Shown here: piece after piece, positions 15,082 to 23,844 of the stretch
How positions within the stretch are numbered: the stretch's first letter is position 1
Layout of the letters: each line of letters begins with the position of its first letter
Assembly: GCA_002310995.1 (NCBI GenBank)
Contig: DBYV01000049.1
Span: 1-40,023, forward strand
Reading direction: 5' to 3'
Length of the DNA: 40,023 nucleotides
Source: a bacterium UBP6_UBA1177
Lineage (GTDB): Bacteria; UBP6; UBA1177
Translations under genes and position numbers: made by a program
Notes under the pieces: generated by a model
What the model was told of the DNA's origin: nothing
Seen by the model: only the letters and a program-made list of their open reading frames with translations
Databases searched by the model: none

Positions 15082-16591
15082 TATCCGCCTCCTGCTTAAG
15101 GTTTAAGTTGACCGTCATATCCTTGTCAAGCGTGACAGCCATGGGTTTTATCGAATAATCTTCGTATTCAAAACCAAGAATCAACACTTCCGATTCTTTT
15201 CTCGGCAGTTTCTTAGTGCACGGTGTTTTGCAGATAGTTTTGCCGTTTTCGTTGTTGAAAACCCTGACTCCCTTGATATTTGAATTTACGGTAAGTTTCA
15301 TCATAGGAACGGGTGATTTTTTAGTACCCTTTTTAGGAGTTTCTGCCGCCTTTTTTTCAGGCAGAGGCTCTTTTTTAACCGGTTCTTCTTTAACATCGGC
15401 ATTCTTGTCGTCATACTTCGAAAGTTCCGTTCTTTCAGCGACCATAGGCGGATTCTGCTTAATGACAAAAGCATACGCCGCAATTCCGGCCAGAATCAAA
15501 AGAAGGCAGACTATAACTATCTTGAGACCTGTTCCTGAAGAACGGTTTTCGACTGTGACATGCTTTCCTTTGTCATCCTGTGACGAATTGAGCATTCTGA
15601 TTATATCTTCGCTCGATATCATGTCGGCTGCCGGATTCATACTTCTGACCGTTCCCGAATTGAAAAGGAAAGCCAGACTGATTTTTTCCTCCAAATTGTA
15701 TTTCAGGTAAATATTTTTCAGGTCGTTTGCAAGAAGAAGCATCGTGCCGTATCTGTTGAAAGGCTTCTTTTCGAGACATTTCATTATTATCGCATTGACA
15801 TCGGGCTGAATATCCGGGTTTATGTTGCTTGGCAGTTCCGGGAATTCATACTGATGTTTATGCAGTATTTTCATATAGTTATCATCAAAAAACGGTAATC
15901 TTCCGGTCAGCATTTCATACATTATGACGCCGAGTGAATAAATATCCGAAGCCGGTTCGACGCTTTCCCCGGCGGCCTGTTCCGGCGACATATATTCCGG
16001 CGTTCCGAAAATCGCGCCTGACTTAGTGAGTGTGCGCAGACGCTCGTCAGGTTTTACATCATCCTGAAGAATCTTCGAAATACCGAAATCAACGATTTTA
16101 ACAAAAGGATAGTTCCCCTCCTTGGTCGTAAGAAGAATATTCTCTGGCTTAAGATCGCGGTGAATTATCCCTTTTCCATGCGCCGAATAGAGCGCAACGG
16201 CAATCTGTGCAGCTACCGAAACGGCAAATTCGAGCGGCAGAACACGTTGTTCCTTCATAATGTCAGCAAGAGAACGCCCTTCGACATACTCCATGACAAA
16301 GTAGGCGTTACCTTCTTCTGTGTATCCAAAATCGGTTACATCGACAATATTGTCCTGACCGATGTTCGATGCTGCAATAGCTTCGCGTTTGAACCTTTCG
16401 ACCGTATCTTTGCGCTTACTCTGCTCGTAGTGCAGAATTTTTATAGCGACTTTTTTTCTTAAAATTTCATGTTCGGCGAGATAGACGCTACCCATGCCGC
16501 CCGTCCCGACGAGTTTAATTATTTTATAACGGTCGTTTATCACCGTTCCTATATATTTTTCTTCAAAATCAGCAGTAGTATTACTTATCAA
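15074..16591 (-). CDS. Membrane Ser/Thr protein kinase with PEGA-like tail
   Basis: 505-residue Hanks-type kinase. The glycine loop is GTGGMGSVY (29-37), the ATP Lys is K51 (VAIKIL), the catalytic loop HRDLKPEN has D146, DFG is at 168-170, and the P+1 loop reads GTPEYMSPEQAAG. All key residues are present, so it should be active. A single membrane helix lies at ~356-377. The outer segment is Lys/Pro-rich and ends in a PEGA-like beta domain with a Cys pair (KTICKTPCTKKL). The start is probably TTG at 16591, because GAGAGGAAG sits just upstream and no ATG precedes the Gly loop. It leads the unit with phoH, a phosphoesterase and lipB. A PP2C phosphatase at 27431 is a candidate antagonist. Confidence 0.9.
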   Translation of the reverse strand: MISNTTADFEEKYIGTVINDRYKIIKLVGTGGMGSVYLAEHEILRKKVAIKILHYEQSKRKDTVERFKREAIAASNIGQDNIVDVTDFGYTEEGNAYFVMEYVEGRSLADIMKEQRVLPLEFAVSVAAQIAVALYSAHGKGIIHRDLKPENILLTTKEGNYPFVKIVDFGISKILQDDVKPDERLRTLTKSGAIFGTPEYMSPEQAAGESVEPASDIYSLGVIMYEMLTGRLPFFDDNYMKILHKHQYEFPELPSNINPDIQPDVNAIIMKCLEKKPFNRYGTMLLLANDLKNIYLKYNLEEKISLAFLFNSGTVRSMNPAADMISSEDIIRMLNSSQDDKGKHVTVENRSSGTGLKIVIVCLLLILAGIAAYAFVIKQNPPMVAERTELSKYDDKNADVKEEPVKKEPLPEKKAAETPKKGTKKSPVPMMKLTVNSNIKGVRVFNNENGKTICKTPCTKKLPRKESEVLILGFEYEDYSIKPMAVTLDKDMTVNLNLKQEADNG

Positions 16592-16636
16592 AGCTTCCTC
16601 TCACGAAACATCTAAAACAAGACTAATCAAATAAAA

Positions 16637-17743
16637 TCAATAAGATACCGTTATATCGTCAAGATAGAAACCGGCAGCTTCATCCGAACCGTCACTCGTA
16701 AAACGGAAACCTATATCGACACTTTTTCCTTTGAAAGCCGAAAGATCTCCTGTAAATTTATAGTAATTGGTTCCTAACTGTTTTGTAATCTTTGTTTTAT
16801 GGTTGTCTAAAGCCGAAAGCGCTGAAGGAGTATCTGCTACAAGAGGAACTCCTGTATCGGTAAGTTCCCATGTATCTTCGCTTTTTTTAACGAGAACTTC
16901 GACATAATCAAAAGGCGAATAACCGTTTCCGATAAGATCTACCCACGCATAAAAATTAATCTCCGGTTTTCCAGATGAAGGAACAGATATTGAAGTTTTG
17001 TAATAAAACAAATCCTTACAGTTCGGCAAATAATTTCCGGCAAGATTGGTCGCAGCAACATTGGTTCCGCCGTTAGCCGCTTCAGGACCGCTTGTCGGAG
17101 CACCGATTTCCCAGCATGGGGTTTCTTCCGTAGCCGGAACTATAGTCCAGTTTGTTCCGCCGTCTTCAAAATCTTCAGTCATAACGGTTTTTCCGACACT
17201 CTCTTCAGCAGTATCAGCATCATCGTCACTCGTGGTATCGGAACTGCTGTCTGAAGTATCGGAATCGCTGTCATCATCGTTGGTATCCGAATCACCGGAA
17301 TCCGTCGAGTCTGAAGAATCGGGAATCTCGGTATCACCACTGTCGCTGATGTCTCCGCCGCCGGATGTTTCACACTCACCGGTAGCAAGATTGCACTTGG
17401 GATAAAAAGGATCTTTGCAATCAGTATCTGAGGAACAAAGAATTTCAGATGCCTCTTTGTTTGTTATACAGAAACCTTCGCTGACTTTGCACTTCCAGCC
17501 CATAGAACAATCGGCCTGACTTGCGCAGAGCTGACGTTTTTTGCAGTAATAGACTAGTGTTCCGAGTTCTGCATCCTGTTTCGGATTTTCTAGATCGCAG
17601 TAAGAGTCACGTGTGCAGTCAATGTTGGAATTGCACTGCGTATTTACGTTTGTTTCTCCACCGCCCTCCTCATCATCGCCGCAAGAAACAATAAAAAGCA
17701 ACGCTACCGAAACAATCAGAAAAAACAAAAACCTTTTTTTCAT
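16637..17743 (-). CDS. Lipoprotein with Cys-rich N-part, Asp/Ser linker and jelly-roll-like C-domain
   Basis: 368 residues, family not named. The signal peptide ends in FIVSC (lipid Cys ~21). Residues ~35-130 are Cys-rich, with repeated CxxxxDC-type spacing (CNSNIDCTRDSYC, CASQADCSMGWKC, CSSDTDCKDPFYPKC). A linker made almost only of Ser, Asp and Thr spans residues ~130-185. The remaining ~180 residues begin EDFEDGGTNWTI and end SDEAAGFYLDDITVSY. That is the usual start and finish of MAM-like or choice-of-anchor jelly-roll domains, which often bind carbohydrate. ATG at 17743 has AGGAGTG upstream. Pal lies upstream and the Ser/Thr kinase downstream (45-base gap, so co-transcription is possible). 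Confidence 0.75.
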   Translation of the reverse strand: MKKRFLFFLIVSVALLFIVSCGDDEEGGGETNVNTQCNSNIDCTRDSYCDLENPKQDAELGTLVYYCKKRQLCASQADCSMGWKCKVSEGFCITNKEASEILCSSDTDCKDPFYPKCNLATGECETSGGGDISDSGDTEIPDSSDSTDSGDSDTNDDDSDSDTSDSSSDTTSDDDADTAEESVGKTVMTEDFEDGGTNWTIVPATEETPCWEIGAPTSGPEAANGGTNVAATNLAGNYLPNCKDLFYYKTSISVPSSGKPEINFYAWVDLIGNGYSPFDYVEVLVKKSEDTWELTDTGVPLVADTPSALSALDNHKTKITKQLGTNYYKFTGDLSAFKGKSVDIGFRFTSDGSDEAAGFYLDDITVSY

Positions 17744-17772
17744 ATTCCACTCCTAAAAAATTTAGCCGAAAT

Positions 17773-17800
17773 ATTTTAATGAGATAGTAAAAAATTTCAA
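17773..17800 (-). promoter_or_regulatory. Predicted promoter of the Cys-rich lipoprotein gene
   Basis: TTGAAA (17795-17800) and TAAAAT (17773-17778) on the minus strand are 16 bases apart. The start would be near 17766, about 23 bases before ATG 17743. It lies just downstream of island B in the direction of transcription. Confidence 0.5.
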
Positions 17801-17818
17801 CTATTCAGGGGAAAAATT

Positions 17819-17886
17819 CGCTGCCGTCGTCGGGATGTCGAAATACCGAAATATCGGGATACCGTTCAAAAAATGCGGCGGCAGTA
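17819..17886 (-). repeat. Post-stop CG-rich island B with 8-bp CG register
   Basis: Lies 6 bases after the pal stop. Five CG dinucleotides at 17831, 17839, 17847, 17855 and 17863 are exactly 8 bp apart. The core is flanked by an imperfect 9-bp inverted repeat (CTGCCGTCG at 17821-17829 and CGGCGGCAG at 17876-17884, 8 of 9 pairing). On the minus strand it contains CGATATTTCGGTATTTCGA, which differs from island A by one base in 19. Confidence 0.65.
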
Positions 17887-17892
17887 AAAGCA

Positions 17893-18633
17893 CTAATTTT
17901 CGCGCTTGAATTCAGCTCTTCTGTTCTTGAACCATGCCTCTTCGTTCGAAGCTGGATCTATCGGAAGTTCTTCGCCGTAGGAAACTATTTTAATTCGCGC
18001 CGCATCAATACCTGCCTGGATAAGTTTGTTTTTGACTTCCAGCGCTCTTTTTTCACCAAGAGAAAGGTTGTAGTCGTTACTGCCTCTTTCATCGGCATGG
18101 CCTTCGATTCTTACAACTCTTTCCGGGAAATTCATCATCCACTGGGCCATAAGCTCTACCTTCTGAAGGTCTTCTTCAAGAATAGCATACTGGTTATATT
18201 CAAAATGAACGACCTGGAAATCCATGTCGGGATTTTTCGGGTCAAGCGAAGGCTCAGCCGAACTATCAGCCGAAGTCGTATCCTCCTCTTTTATTTTGCC
18301 GTCGTCTTCGCCGTTGCCTTTTTTATCCTTTTCGGTCATGCACTCGTCCGGATGTTCGCGGTAATACTTCGCGATAGCATCACTTTTTTCTTTAACTGCT
18401 TTGAAAAGCTCCTTCGCTTTGTCGTAATTCTTGTTGTTGATCTCTGCACGAGCCTGATTCAAAAGCTCTTCCGCTGCAAGATAGTTTTCTCTGTCGCAGT
18501 CCTTGCCCCCTTCAGCATCAGCAAAAGCCTTCTCTGCAAGTTCCCTTTCATCTTTCGGGGGATTACCGGCACAGGAACAAAGCATCGTGAACAGGAAAAC
18601 GGCTACTGCACAAAAATTGAAAAACTGTTTCAT
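17893..18633 (-). CDS. pal: Peptidoglycan-associated lipoprotein Pal with N-terminal helical insert
   Basis: Outer-membrane lipoprotein that anchors the envelope to peptidoglycan and closes the Tol-Pal system. The lipobox is LCSC (Cys 21). The C-terminal OmpA-like domain shows FEYNQYAI, the peptidoglycan-binding segment GHADERGSNDYNLSLGEKRA, and NRRAEF at the end. Between them, ~100 extra residues include a TPR-like helical pair (YLAAEELLNQARAEINNKNY) and an acidic Lys/Asp/Ser linker. The protein (246 residues) is thus longer than E. coli Pal. ATG at 18633 is preferred over the GTG at 18642, because that GTG lies inside the AGGTGA ribosome site. It is the last gene of the Tol-Pal unit, 21 bases after tolB. 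Confidence 0.93.
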   Translation of the reverse strand: MKQFFNFCAVAVFLFTMLCSCAGNPPKDERELAEKAFADAEGGKDCDRENYLAAEELLNQARAEINNKNYDKAKELFKAVKEKSDAIAKYYREHPDECMTEKDKKGNGEDDGKIKEEDTTSADSSAEPSLDPKNPDMDFQVVHFEYNQYAILEEDLQKVELMAQWMMNFPERVVRIEGHADERGSNDYNLSLGEKRALEVKNKLIQAGIDAARIKIVSYGEELPIDPASNEEAWFKNRRAEFKREN

Positions 18634-18654
18634 ATCTCTCACCTCTCTTAATTC

Positions 18655-19956
18655 TTAATTAGTTTCTGCCGGAGACCATGAAGGCATAAGCACTTCGCCT
18701 TCACCAGAGTAAACCGCAATCTGTCTGCTTCCGCTTACATTGGAAAGGAAAAGCTTGCTTTTCCCGCTTCTGTTCGAGGAAAAACCTATGATTTTGCTGT
18801 CAGGAGAAAATGTCGGAGACTCGTTTTTACCCTGATTTTGCGTGATTCTGCTTATCTGTCTAGAAGCCAGATCTATGATAAAAAGATCGAACTGGTATTT
18901 CTCGTCACGGCCGCTGAATGCAACTTTTTTGCCGTCAGGGCTGTATTCCGGGTCTTGATTGTAGTTTCCCTGTTCGGTAAGTCTTTCAACTTTGTTGAGA
19001 TCGGAAAGAGACATTCTGTAAATCTGCGGATTACCAGATCTGCTGGAGACAAAAACAACTTCCTGACCGTTCGGACTTACACTCGGAGCGGTATCAGTTT
19101 CAGAGTTGACAGTCAGTCTCTTGAGTTCGTTTGTCGTCGTATCAAGCGAATAAATCTCGGAGTTTCCGTCCTTCGAAAGACAGAGAGCGATCGTTTTGTT
19201 GTCCGGATAAGCACTTGCCGAAACATTGAGCCCTTCATAAGCTGAAACAGTCTTTATCTGCGATGATTTGAGATCATACGAATAAAGGTTAGGATTGTTC
19301 TTCTCATGGCTTGTGAAGAAAATCTTCTGTCCGTCTGCCGACCATTCGGGAAGAAGGATCGTTTTCGACGTAGAATAAAGCTCTTTTCTGCCGCTTCCGT
19401 CGAAATTCGTGACAACAAGCGCGTATTTATCGCCTTTCTTTTCAACGAACGTGATTTTCGAGAACATGAAGTTCATCTCTTCACCGGTAAGAAGCTTGAT
19501 GACTTCCGATGCAAAGCGGTACGCCGACTTCTTAGCCAGAGAAGCCTTTGCACTGTATTTCTTCTTGATAACTTCCTTTCCTTTAGCTACATCGAAAAAC
19601 GCAAGCTCAAGTTCGATATCGTCCTTACCCTTCAATGTTCCTTTGATAAGGCCGTTCGCGCCGACATCAAGCCACGATTTGAAGTTGACCGCGTTAAATG
19701 CGGTTTCCGGTTTTTCCAGAAAGGAACGCTTATCGAGTATCTTAAAATATCCAGTAATATCAAGCACTTTTTCAACAGCCGAAGAAATTTCAGCTGCACG
19801 CGCAGCATCAGCGCCGTCGAGAACTGCAAGCGGAGAAACAGCCATGTTGTACTCGGCAACAGCACCGTCTTTTACCTCCACCTGAAGCTGGGCAAAAAGA
19901 TTCAAGCAAGCAAAAACCACCGTAATCATAGTGATCAATCTGAAGTGAACGGACAT
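18655..19956 (-). CDS. tolB: Tol-Pal periplasmic beta-propeller protein TolB
   Basis: Periplasmic partner of Pal and TolA. The 433-residue protein has a signal peptide ending LNLFA before QL, an N-terminal TolB_N-type domain (to ~residue 165), then a six-bladed propeller. The blades are visible as repeats: LPEWSADGQKIFFTS, APSVSPNGQEVVFVS, DPEYSPDGKKVAFSG, SPTFSPDSKIIGFSS, MPSWSP. ATG at 19956 has the strong AAGGAGGGG site and lies inside the 3' end of tolA (22-base overlap). It is in the expected order for the operon. Confidence 0.95.
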   Translation of the reverse strand: MSVHFRLITMITVVFACLNLFAQLQVEVKDGAVAEYNMAVSPLAVLDGADAARAAEISSAVEKVLDITGYFKILDKRSFLEKPETAFNAVNFKSWLDVGANGLIKGTLKGKDDIELELAFFDVAKGKEVIKKKYSAKASLAKKSAYRFASEVIKLLTGEEMNFMFSKITFVEKKGDKYALVVTNFDGSGRKELYSTSKTILLPEWSADGQKIFFTSHEKNNPNLYSYDLKSSQIKTVSAYEGLNVSASAYPDNKTIALCLSKDGNSEIYSLDTTTNELKRLTVNSETDTAPSVSPNGQEVVFVSSRSGNPQIYRMSLSDLNKVERLTEQGNYNQDPEYSPDGKKVAFSGRDEKYQFDLFIIDLASRQISRITQNQGKNESPTFSPDSKIIGFSSNRSGKSKLFLSNVSGSRQIAVYSGEGEVLMPSWSPAETN

Positions 19957-20786
19957 TCAAACCCCTCCTTTAATACAAGTTTCTTCAAATTCTTATCGTC
20001 AGGCAAAGGAAGTTTCCCCGTCTTTTTGACGGCTTCGATTACCGAACTGTCGTAAACTGAATTTCCCGATGAAGATTTTATTTTTATATCGTAAACTTCA
20101 CCGCTGTAAGTTATTTTGAAATAGATTTTTGTCATCAGTTTTTTACGCTCGTCAGCCGAGATTATGCTAGGAATATTCCAGTTTTTCTTAATTAAAACAC
20201 TTATTTGCCTGATATACATATTTGCTTTGAGTGCAAGCGCCGGATCGGTGACATCGCCGTCTTCGACTCCATCCTTGGCACCTTCTTTGCTCTCTTCGGC
20301 GCGGGCGTCGCGCTTGATCTTTTCCATTACATCACCGGCAAGAAGCTCGTCAAGCGAAGAAGTTTTTTTCTTTTCCTCTTTTGGTTCTTCGTGTTTCTTT
20401 ACTTTTTCCGCAGGTTTCGGTTCTTCCTTCGGTTTCAGCGAATTTGCCTTTCCGTCAGGCTTCGGCTGAACTTTTTCGGCCGGCTTTTCCTCTTTTTTGG
20501 GTTCCGGTTTCGGGTCTTTTTTCTCCGATTTCGGTGCCGGTTTCGGCTGCGTTATACGCGGAAGCAGTTTTTTGTCGCGCTCCTCGCCGAGTTTCACGAG
20601 TTTCGCCTGGACAGTCTCGAACTCGATTTTATGGCTTTCGGCAAACCACAGACCGCTCCCGAAAAATATCAGCACAAGAATATGCAGAACAAGAGACCCT
20701 GCGGAACAGCCGAGAAAAGTCTTCCTGTCGACCCCGCCGCTGTTTTTCCCGAAAATGAAAGATCCGTTTCGGACATTCCCCGCCAT
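19935..20786 (-). CDS. tolA: TolA/TonB-like inner-membrane energy transducer
   Basis: 283 residues. A single membrane helix lies near residues 27-47 (AGSLVLHILVLIFFGSGLWF). It is followed by a long Lys/Pro/Glu-rich periplasmic span (KPAPKSEKKDPKPEPKKEEK and similar) and a C-terminal TonB/TolA-type domain (KIYFKITYSGEVYDIKIKSS, then SVYDSSVIEAVKKTGKLPLP). Its position between tolR and tolB supports the TolA role; by domain alone it could also be called TonB. It spans the periplasm to transmit force from TolQR to TolB/Pal. The gene starts 5 bases after tolR. Confidence 0.88.
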   Translation of the reverse strand: MAGNVRNGSFIFGKNSGGVDRKTFLGCSAGSLVLHILVLIFFGSGLWFAESHKIEFETVQAKLVKLGEERDKKLLPRITQPKPAPKSEKKDPKPEPKKEEKPAEKVQPKPDGKANSLKPKEEPKPAEKVKKHEEPKEEKKKTSSLDELLAGDVMEKIKRDARAEESKEGAKDGVEDGDVTDPALALKANMYIRQISVLIKKNWNIPSIISADERKKLMTKIYFKITYSGEVYDIKIKSSSGNSVYDSSVIEAVKKTGKLPLPDDKNLKKLVLKEGFECPFTSD

Positions 20787-20791
20787 GCCGG

Positions 20792-21241
20792 CTACTCCTT
20801 CTCCAAAGGTTCTGTTACAAGGTTAATATTGTTGATACCGGCTTTTTTCATTATCGCCATGATCCTGACGATGTAACCGTATGAAAGTTCCCTGCTCGCA
20901 TGAAGGTAGATCTCCTTCTTTTCCTGAAGGAAAGCGTTCGTTTTGAGCTTTACCTCAAGTTCTTTGAGAGGAACTTCTATCGGAGGCTTCGCATCGCTTA
21001 CGAATATCTTGTTGTCAGCCTCGGTCTTACCGCTGAAAACTCTGACGATGAACTTGTCTTTGGGGCTTTCGATAGGCACAGTCTCGGTCTGCGGCAGGTC
21101 AAGGTCGACACCCTGCTCGATAAGCGGAGCCGCGACCATGAAAATTATCAGAAGCGTAAAGACGATATCAACCATCGGAGTGATGTTCATCTCCGCGCGG
21201 ACATTCCTTTTCCGCGGTTCTTCCATACCGTAGTTTGCCAT
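20792..21241 (-). CDS. tolR: Biopolymer transport protein TolR/ExbD
   Basis: 149-residue inner-membrane protein that forms the proton-driven motor with TolQ. The single membrane helix carries the essential aspartate in MNITPMVDIVFTLLIIFMV (D25). The periplasmic domain follows, ending in SYGYIVRIMAIMKKAGINNINLVTEP, the ExbD/TolR signature. The TolR rather than ExbD name is chosen from the operon. Its ATG shares one base with the tolQ stop (TGATG), indicating coupled translation. Confidence 0.94.
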   Translation of the reverse strand: MANYGMEEPRKRNVRAEMNITPMVDIVFTLLIIFMVAAPLIEQGVDLDLPQTETVPIESPKDKFIVRVFSGKTEADNKIFVSDAKPPIEVPLKELEVKLKTNAFLQEKKEIYLHASRELSYGYIVRIMAIMKKAGINNINLVTEPLEKE

Positions 21242-21963
21242 CAGACATTGCTCCTCTTTATCTGATTAAGAAAATCTGCCGTAACATTCAAAGCCTCGTT
21301 CTCGAATTTCTGAAGACGGGCGTTGAAGTAGTTGAAAGCGACCGATGCCGGAATTGCAGCGATAAGACCAAAAGCCGTCGTTACAAGCGCATCGGAAAGG
21401 TGCGGCGCAATCGAACCAAGAGTCGCGCTGCCTGTTTTTCCGATTTCCTGGAATGCATTCATAATACCGTAAACCGTTCCGAAAAGTCCGATGAAAGGTG
21501 ATGCCGTCGCGGTTGTAGCAAGAAACGAAAGACCGTTTTCGAGAAGCTGGATTCTCACATGCGTTTCGCGCCTCATAGCCCTGTCGACGTTTGCCGCAAG
21601 CTCGTCAACCTTTCCGCCGATGAGAACAATTCCTTTATCCTCCCAGCTCTCTTTGGTGTCTTTAAATTCGGCATAACCTGCCGCAAATACTGCTGCGACC
21701 GGAGATTTTGTCATGCCTGCCGTTTTGACTGAAACATCCTGAAGTTCCTTATTTTTCCAGAAAACTTCTACAAATTTGGCCGTTTCAATGACGGCGAGCC
21801 TGTATTGAATAAACTTTGTGGCAATTATCGCGAGCGATACCACGCTTGCAATCATAAGAACAAAAAGCATGATATTCACAAGCAGAGAAGAATTTTTCAC
21901 CGTTTCGGCGATATTGAGCCCCGCCGTCAATGAAGTTGCCGCAAAATTAAGATTGATAATCAT
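21241..21963 (-). CDS. tolQ: Tol-Pal motor protein TolQ
   Basis: MotA/TolQ/ExbB proton-channel family, 240 residues with three membrane helices: ~residues 25-50 (NIMLFVLMIASVVSLAIIA), ~140-165 (LSFLATTATASPFIGLFGTV) and ~185-205 (ALVTTAFGLIAAIPASVAF). The conserved TATASPFIGLFGTVYGIM and TTAFGLIAAIPA motifs are present. ATG at 21963 is chosen because a TTG at 21975 overlaps the GGAGGT ribosome site. It lies 18 bases downstream of rseP and is probably transcribed from the same promoter. Confidence 0.95.
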   Translation of the reverse strand: MIINLNFAATSLTAGLNIAETVKNSSLLVNIMLFVLMIASVVSLAIIATKFIQYRLAVIETAKFVEVFWKNKELQDVSVKTAGMTKSPVAAVFAAGYAEFKDTKESWEDKGIVLIGGKVDELAANVDRAMRRETHVRIQLLENGLSFLATTATASPFIGLFGTVYGIMNAFQEIGKTGSATLGSIAPHLSDALVTTAFGLIAAIPASVAFNYFNARLQKFENEALNVTADFLNQIKRSNV

Positions 21964-21981
21964 CAAAACCTCCAAACAAAA

Positions 21982-23631
21982 TCAGCCGTGGTTAAAAATC
22001 ATAGGAATATATCTTGTAAAATCGTTGAATATGGCAAAAACCATCAATGCGCACAGCATAAACAGCCCGACCATAAGCGCCCTTTCCTTCACTTTCTGAG
22101 GGATTGTCCGCCTGATTATTCCTTCAAGCCCGTAAATAACAACGTATCCTCCGTCAAGAACAGGAATCGGGAAAAGATTTATAAGCCCGAGATTTATGCT
22201 TATCATTGCCATTATCGCAAGAAAGTATCTGGCTCCCGCCTCGGCAGCACGCTTTGAAATATCGAAAATCATTATCGGACCGCCAAGCCCTTTTCTCGAA
22301 ATTTTTCCGCTTATCATGTATGCCAGCCCTTTGAAAGTCATGACAATGTTTCCAACCATTTCTTTCGCAGCATACCTGACCGGAAAAGTCAGAAGATTGT
22401 TGCGCTTTGCATAAACTTCCGCCACATTGTAATCGTAATCAAAAGCAGCGCCCCAGTTGATTCTTTTGTCGCGCATCCCAGTCATTTCGTTTTCCTTCTC
22501 GTCGAAAGAAGCTGTGAATTCAATAACAAAAGGCTCTTTGCCGCGGATGAGCGAAAGTTTTACGAGATCACCTTCCTTGAGCTTTCCCATTATCGAATAA
22601 AACTGGAACGGCGCCGTAACTTCGACATCATTCACCGCCGTTACAAAATCTCCCTTCTTCACTCCGACTTTTTCGGAGTAGCTCCCTTCTTCGACAGACT
22701 CAACGACAAGTCCGCCGTATGCAATTCTAAGCTTTGCCTCAGGCTTATCTCCGCCCTGTTCTTCCGCACTGTTTTCTGCGGGAATTTCAGGGAAATCAAC
22801 AGTAACTTCCTTTTTTTCGCGAAGTACAAGCATCTTTCTAAATGGTTTTTTGATTCTTTCTGCAAGCTCGTAGTATCTCGAAATCTCTTCACCATCGACA
22901 GAAAGAACGCGGTCACCGTTCTCAAGCCCAGGAAAATCTTCAAGCAGGAATATCTTAGGTTCACGCGGGAAACGGACAACACCGAGTTCGCAGCGGCTGT
23001 GCTCGTCACCGAAAGGATCTGTAAAACTCCCCTTTTTCGGACGCAAAGTATATGATTTCACTTCTTTCGTGAACGCTTTTTCAACTTCGACGCTGATATC
23101 ACCGCACTCTCCTGACTCCGAAAACGGCTCAAGGATATTCGGAATATCATCCCAAACCGCGATATCATCACCGTTTATCTTCGTTATTCTGTCACCGTCA
23201 GAAATACCGACTGCATAAGCCGCACCATCCGGAGAAACAAATTCAAGAACCGAAGAAGGAGCCGAAAACATAAAACATGCGACAACCATAAGAATCAAAA
23301 AGGCAAAAACCAGGTTGAAAACAGGGCCTGCCGAAACTATGAGCACTTTCTGCCACCACTTTTTGCTGCTGAATGCGAACGGAACATCCTTTTCGTCGAT
23401 ATCATCTCCGTCGGAAGTAGATTCCCCGAGCATTTTCACATATCCTCCGAGCGGAACAAGCGAAATTCTGTATTCGGTATCGCCCGATTTTTTCTTAAAA
23501 AGCGGCTTGCCAAAACCTATCGAAAAAACTTCGACCCTTACCTTGCACATTCTGGCAACAATAAAGTGGCCGAATTCATGAACAAGAACCACAATTCCAA
23601 GAAGAACTATTCCGAACAAATACATATACAT
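21982..23631 (-). CDS. rseP: RseP-type site-2 zinc metalloprotease
   Basis: Intramembrane protease that cleaves anti-sigma factors or signal-peptide remnants. The zinc site is HEFGH (18-22) in the first helix, followed by RMCKVRVEVFSIGFGKPLF. Near the C-terminus NLFPIPVLDGG gives the third metal ligand. Two PDZ-like domains lie between (GAAYAVGISDGDRITKINGD and GSYSEKVGVKKGDFVTAVND). At 549 residues it is longer than E. coli RseP because of an insert after the first PDZ (~residues 210-310). ATG 23631 or 23625 are both possible. TTG at 23661 would add an unlikely extension. Placement directly before tolQ couples envelope-stress proteolysis to the Tol-Pal operon. Confidence 0.93.
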   Translation of the reverse strand: MYMYLFGIVLLGIVVLVHEFGHFIVARMCKVRVEVFSIGFGKPLFKKKSGDTEYRISLVPLGGYVKMLGESTSDGDDIDEKDVPFAFSSKKWWQKVLIVSAGPVFNLVFAFLILMVVACFMFSAPSSVLEFVSPDGAAYAVGISDGDRITKINGDDIAVWDDIPNILEPFSESGECGDISVEVEKAFTKEVKSYTLRPKKGSFTDPFGDEHSRCELGVVRFPREPKIFLLEDFPGLENGDRVLSVDGEEISRYYELAERIKKPFRKMLVLREKKEVTVDFPEIPAENSAEEQGGDKPEAKLRIAYGGLVVESVEEGSYSEKVGVKKGDFVTAVNDVEVTAPFQFYSIMGKLKEGDLVKLSLIRGKEPFVIEFTASFDEKENEMTGMRDKRINWGAAFDYDYNVAEVYAKRNNLLTFPVRYAAKEMVGNIVMTFKGLAYMISGKISRKGLGGPIMIFDISKRAAEAGARYFLAIMAMISINLGLINLFPIPVLDGGYVVIYGLEGIIRRTIPQKVKERALMVGLFMLCALMVFAIFNDFTRYIPMIFNHG

Positions 23632-23669
23632 TTCAAATTCCACGCAAGAAAAAACAATCAAAGCATAGG

Positions 23670-23697
23670 ATTATAAACATAAAAATGAATAAGAAAA
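23670..23697 (-). promoter_or_regulatory. Candidate promoter of rseP-tol-pal
   Basis: A perfect TATAAT on the minus strand (23670-23675) lies 39 bases before the rseP ATG. The best -35 at a 16-base distance is only TTTTCT (23692-23697). The rest of the 213-base spacer (23632-23844) is very AT-rich with no other signal. Confidence 0.4.
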
Positions 23698-23844
23698 GAG
23701 ATAAATGCATATATTTTTTATTTTTTTATCCATCTTTATCACAATATAACACACAAACTACATTACATAAACAAATCTAACTATTAAAAAATTTCAGGAT
23801 TAAAAAAGGAATTTCAGAAAAAAATCGCAGAGAACAAAATCGAA

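Noticed and set aside
20205..20876. 223-residue plus-strand Phe/Arg-rich frame
   Set aside because: It is the shadow of the Lys/Glu/Pro-rich TolA span; Phe/Leu richness follows from the AAG/GAA codons on the other strand.
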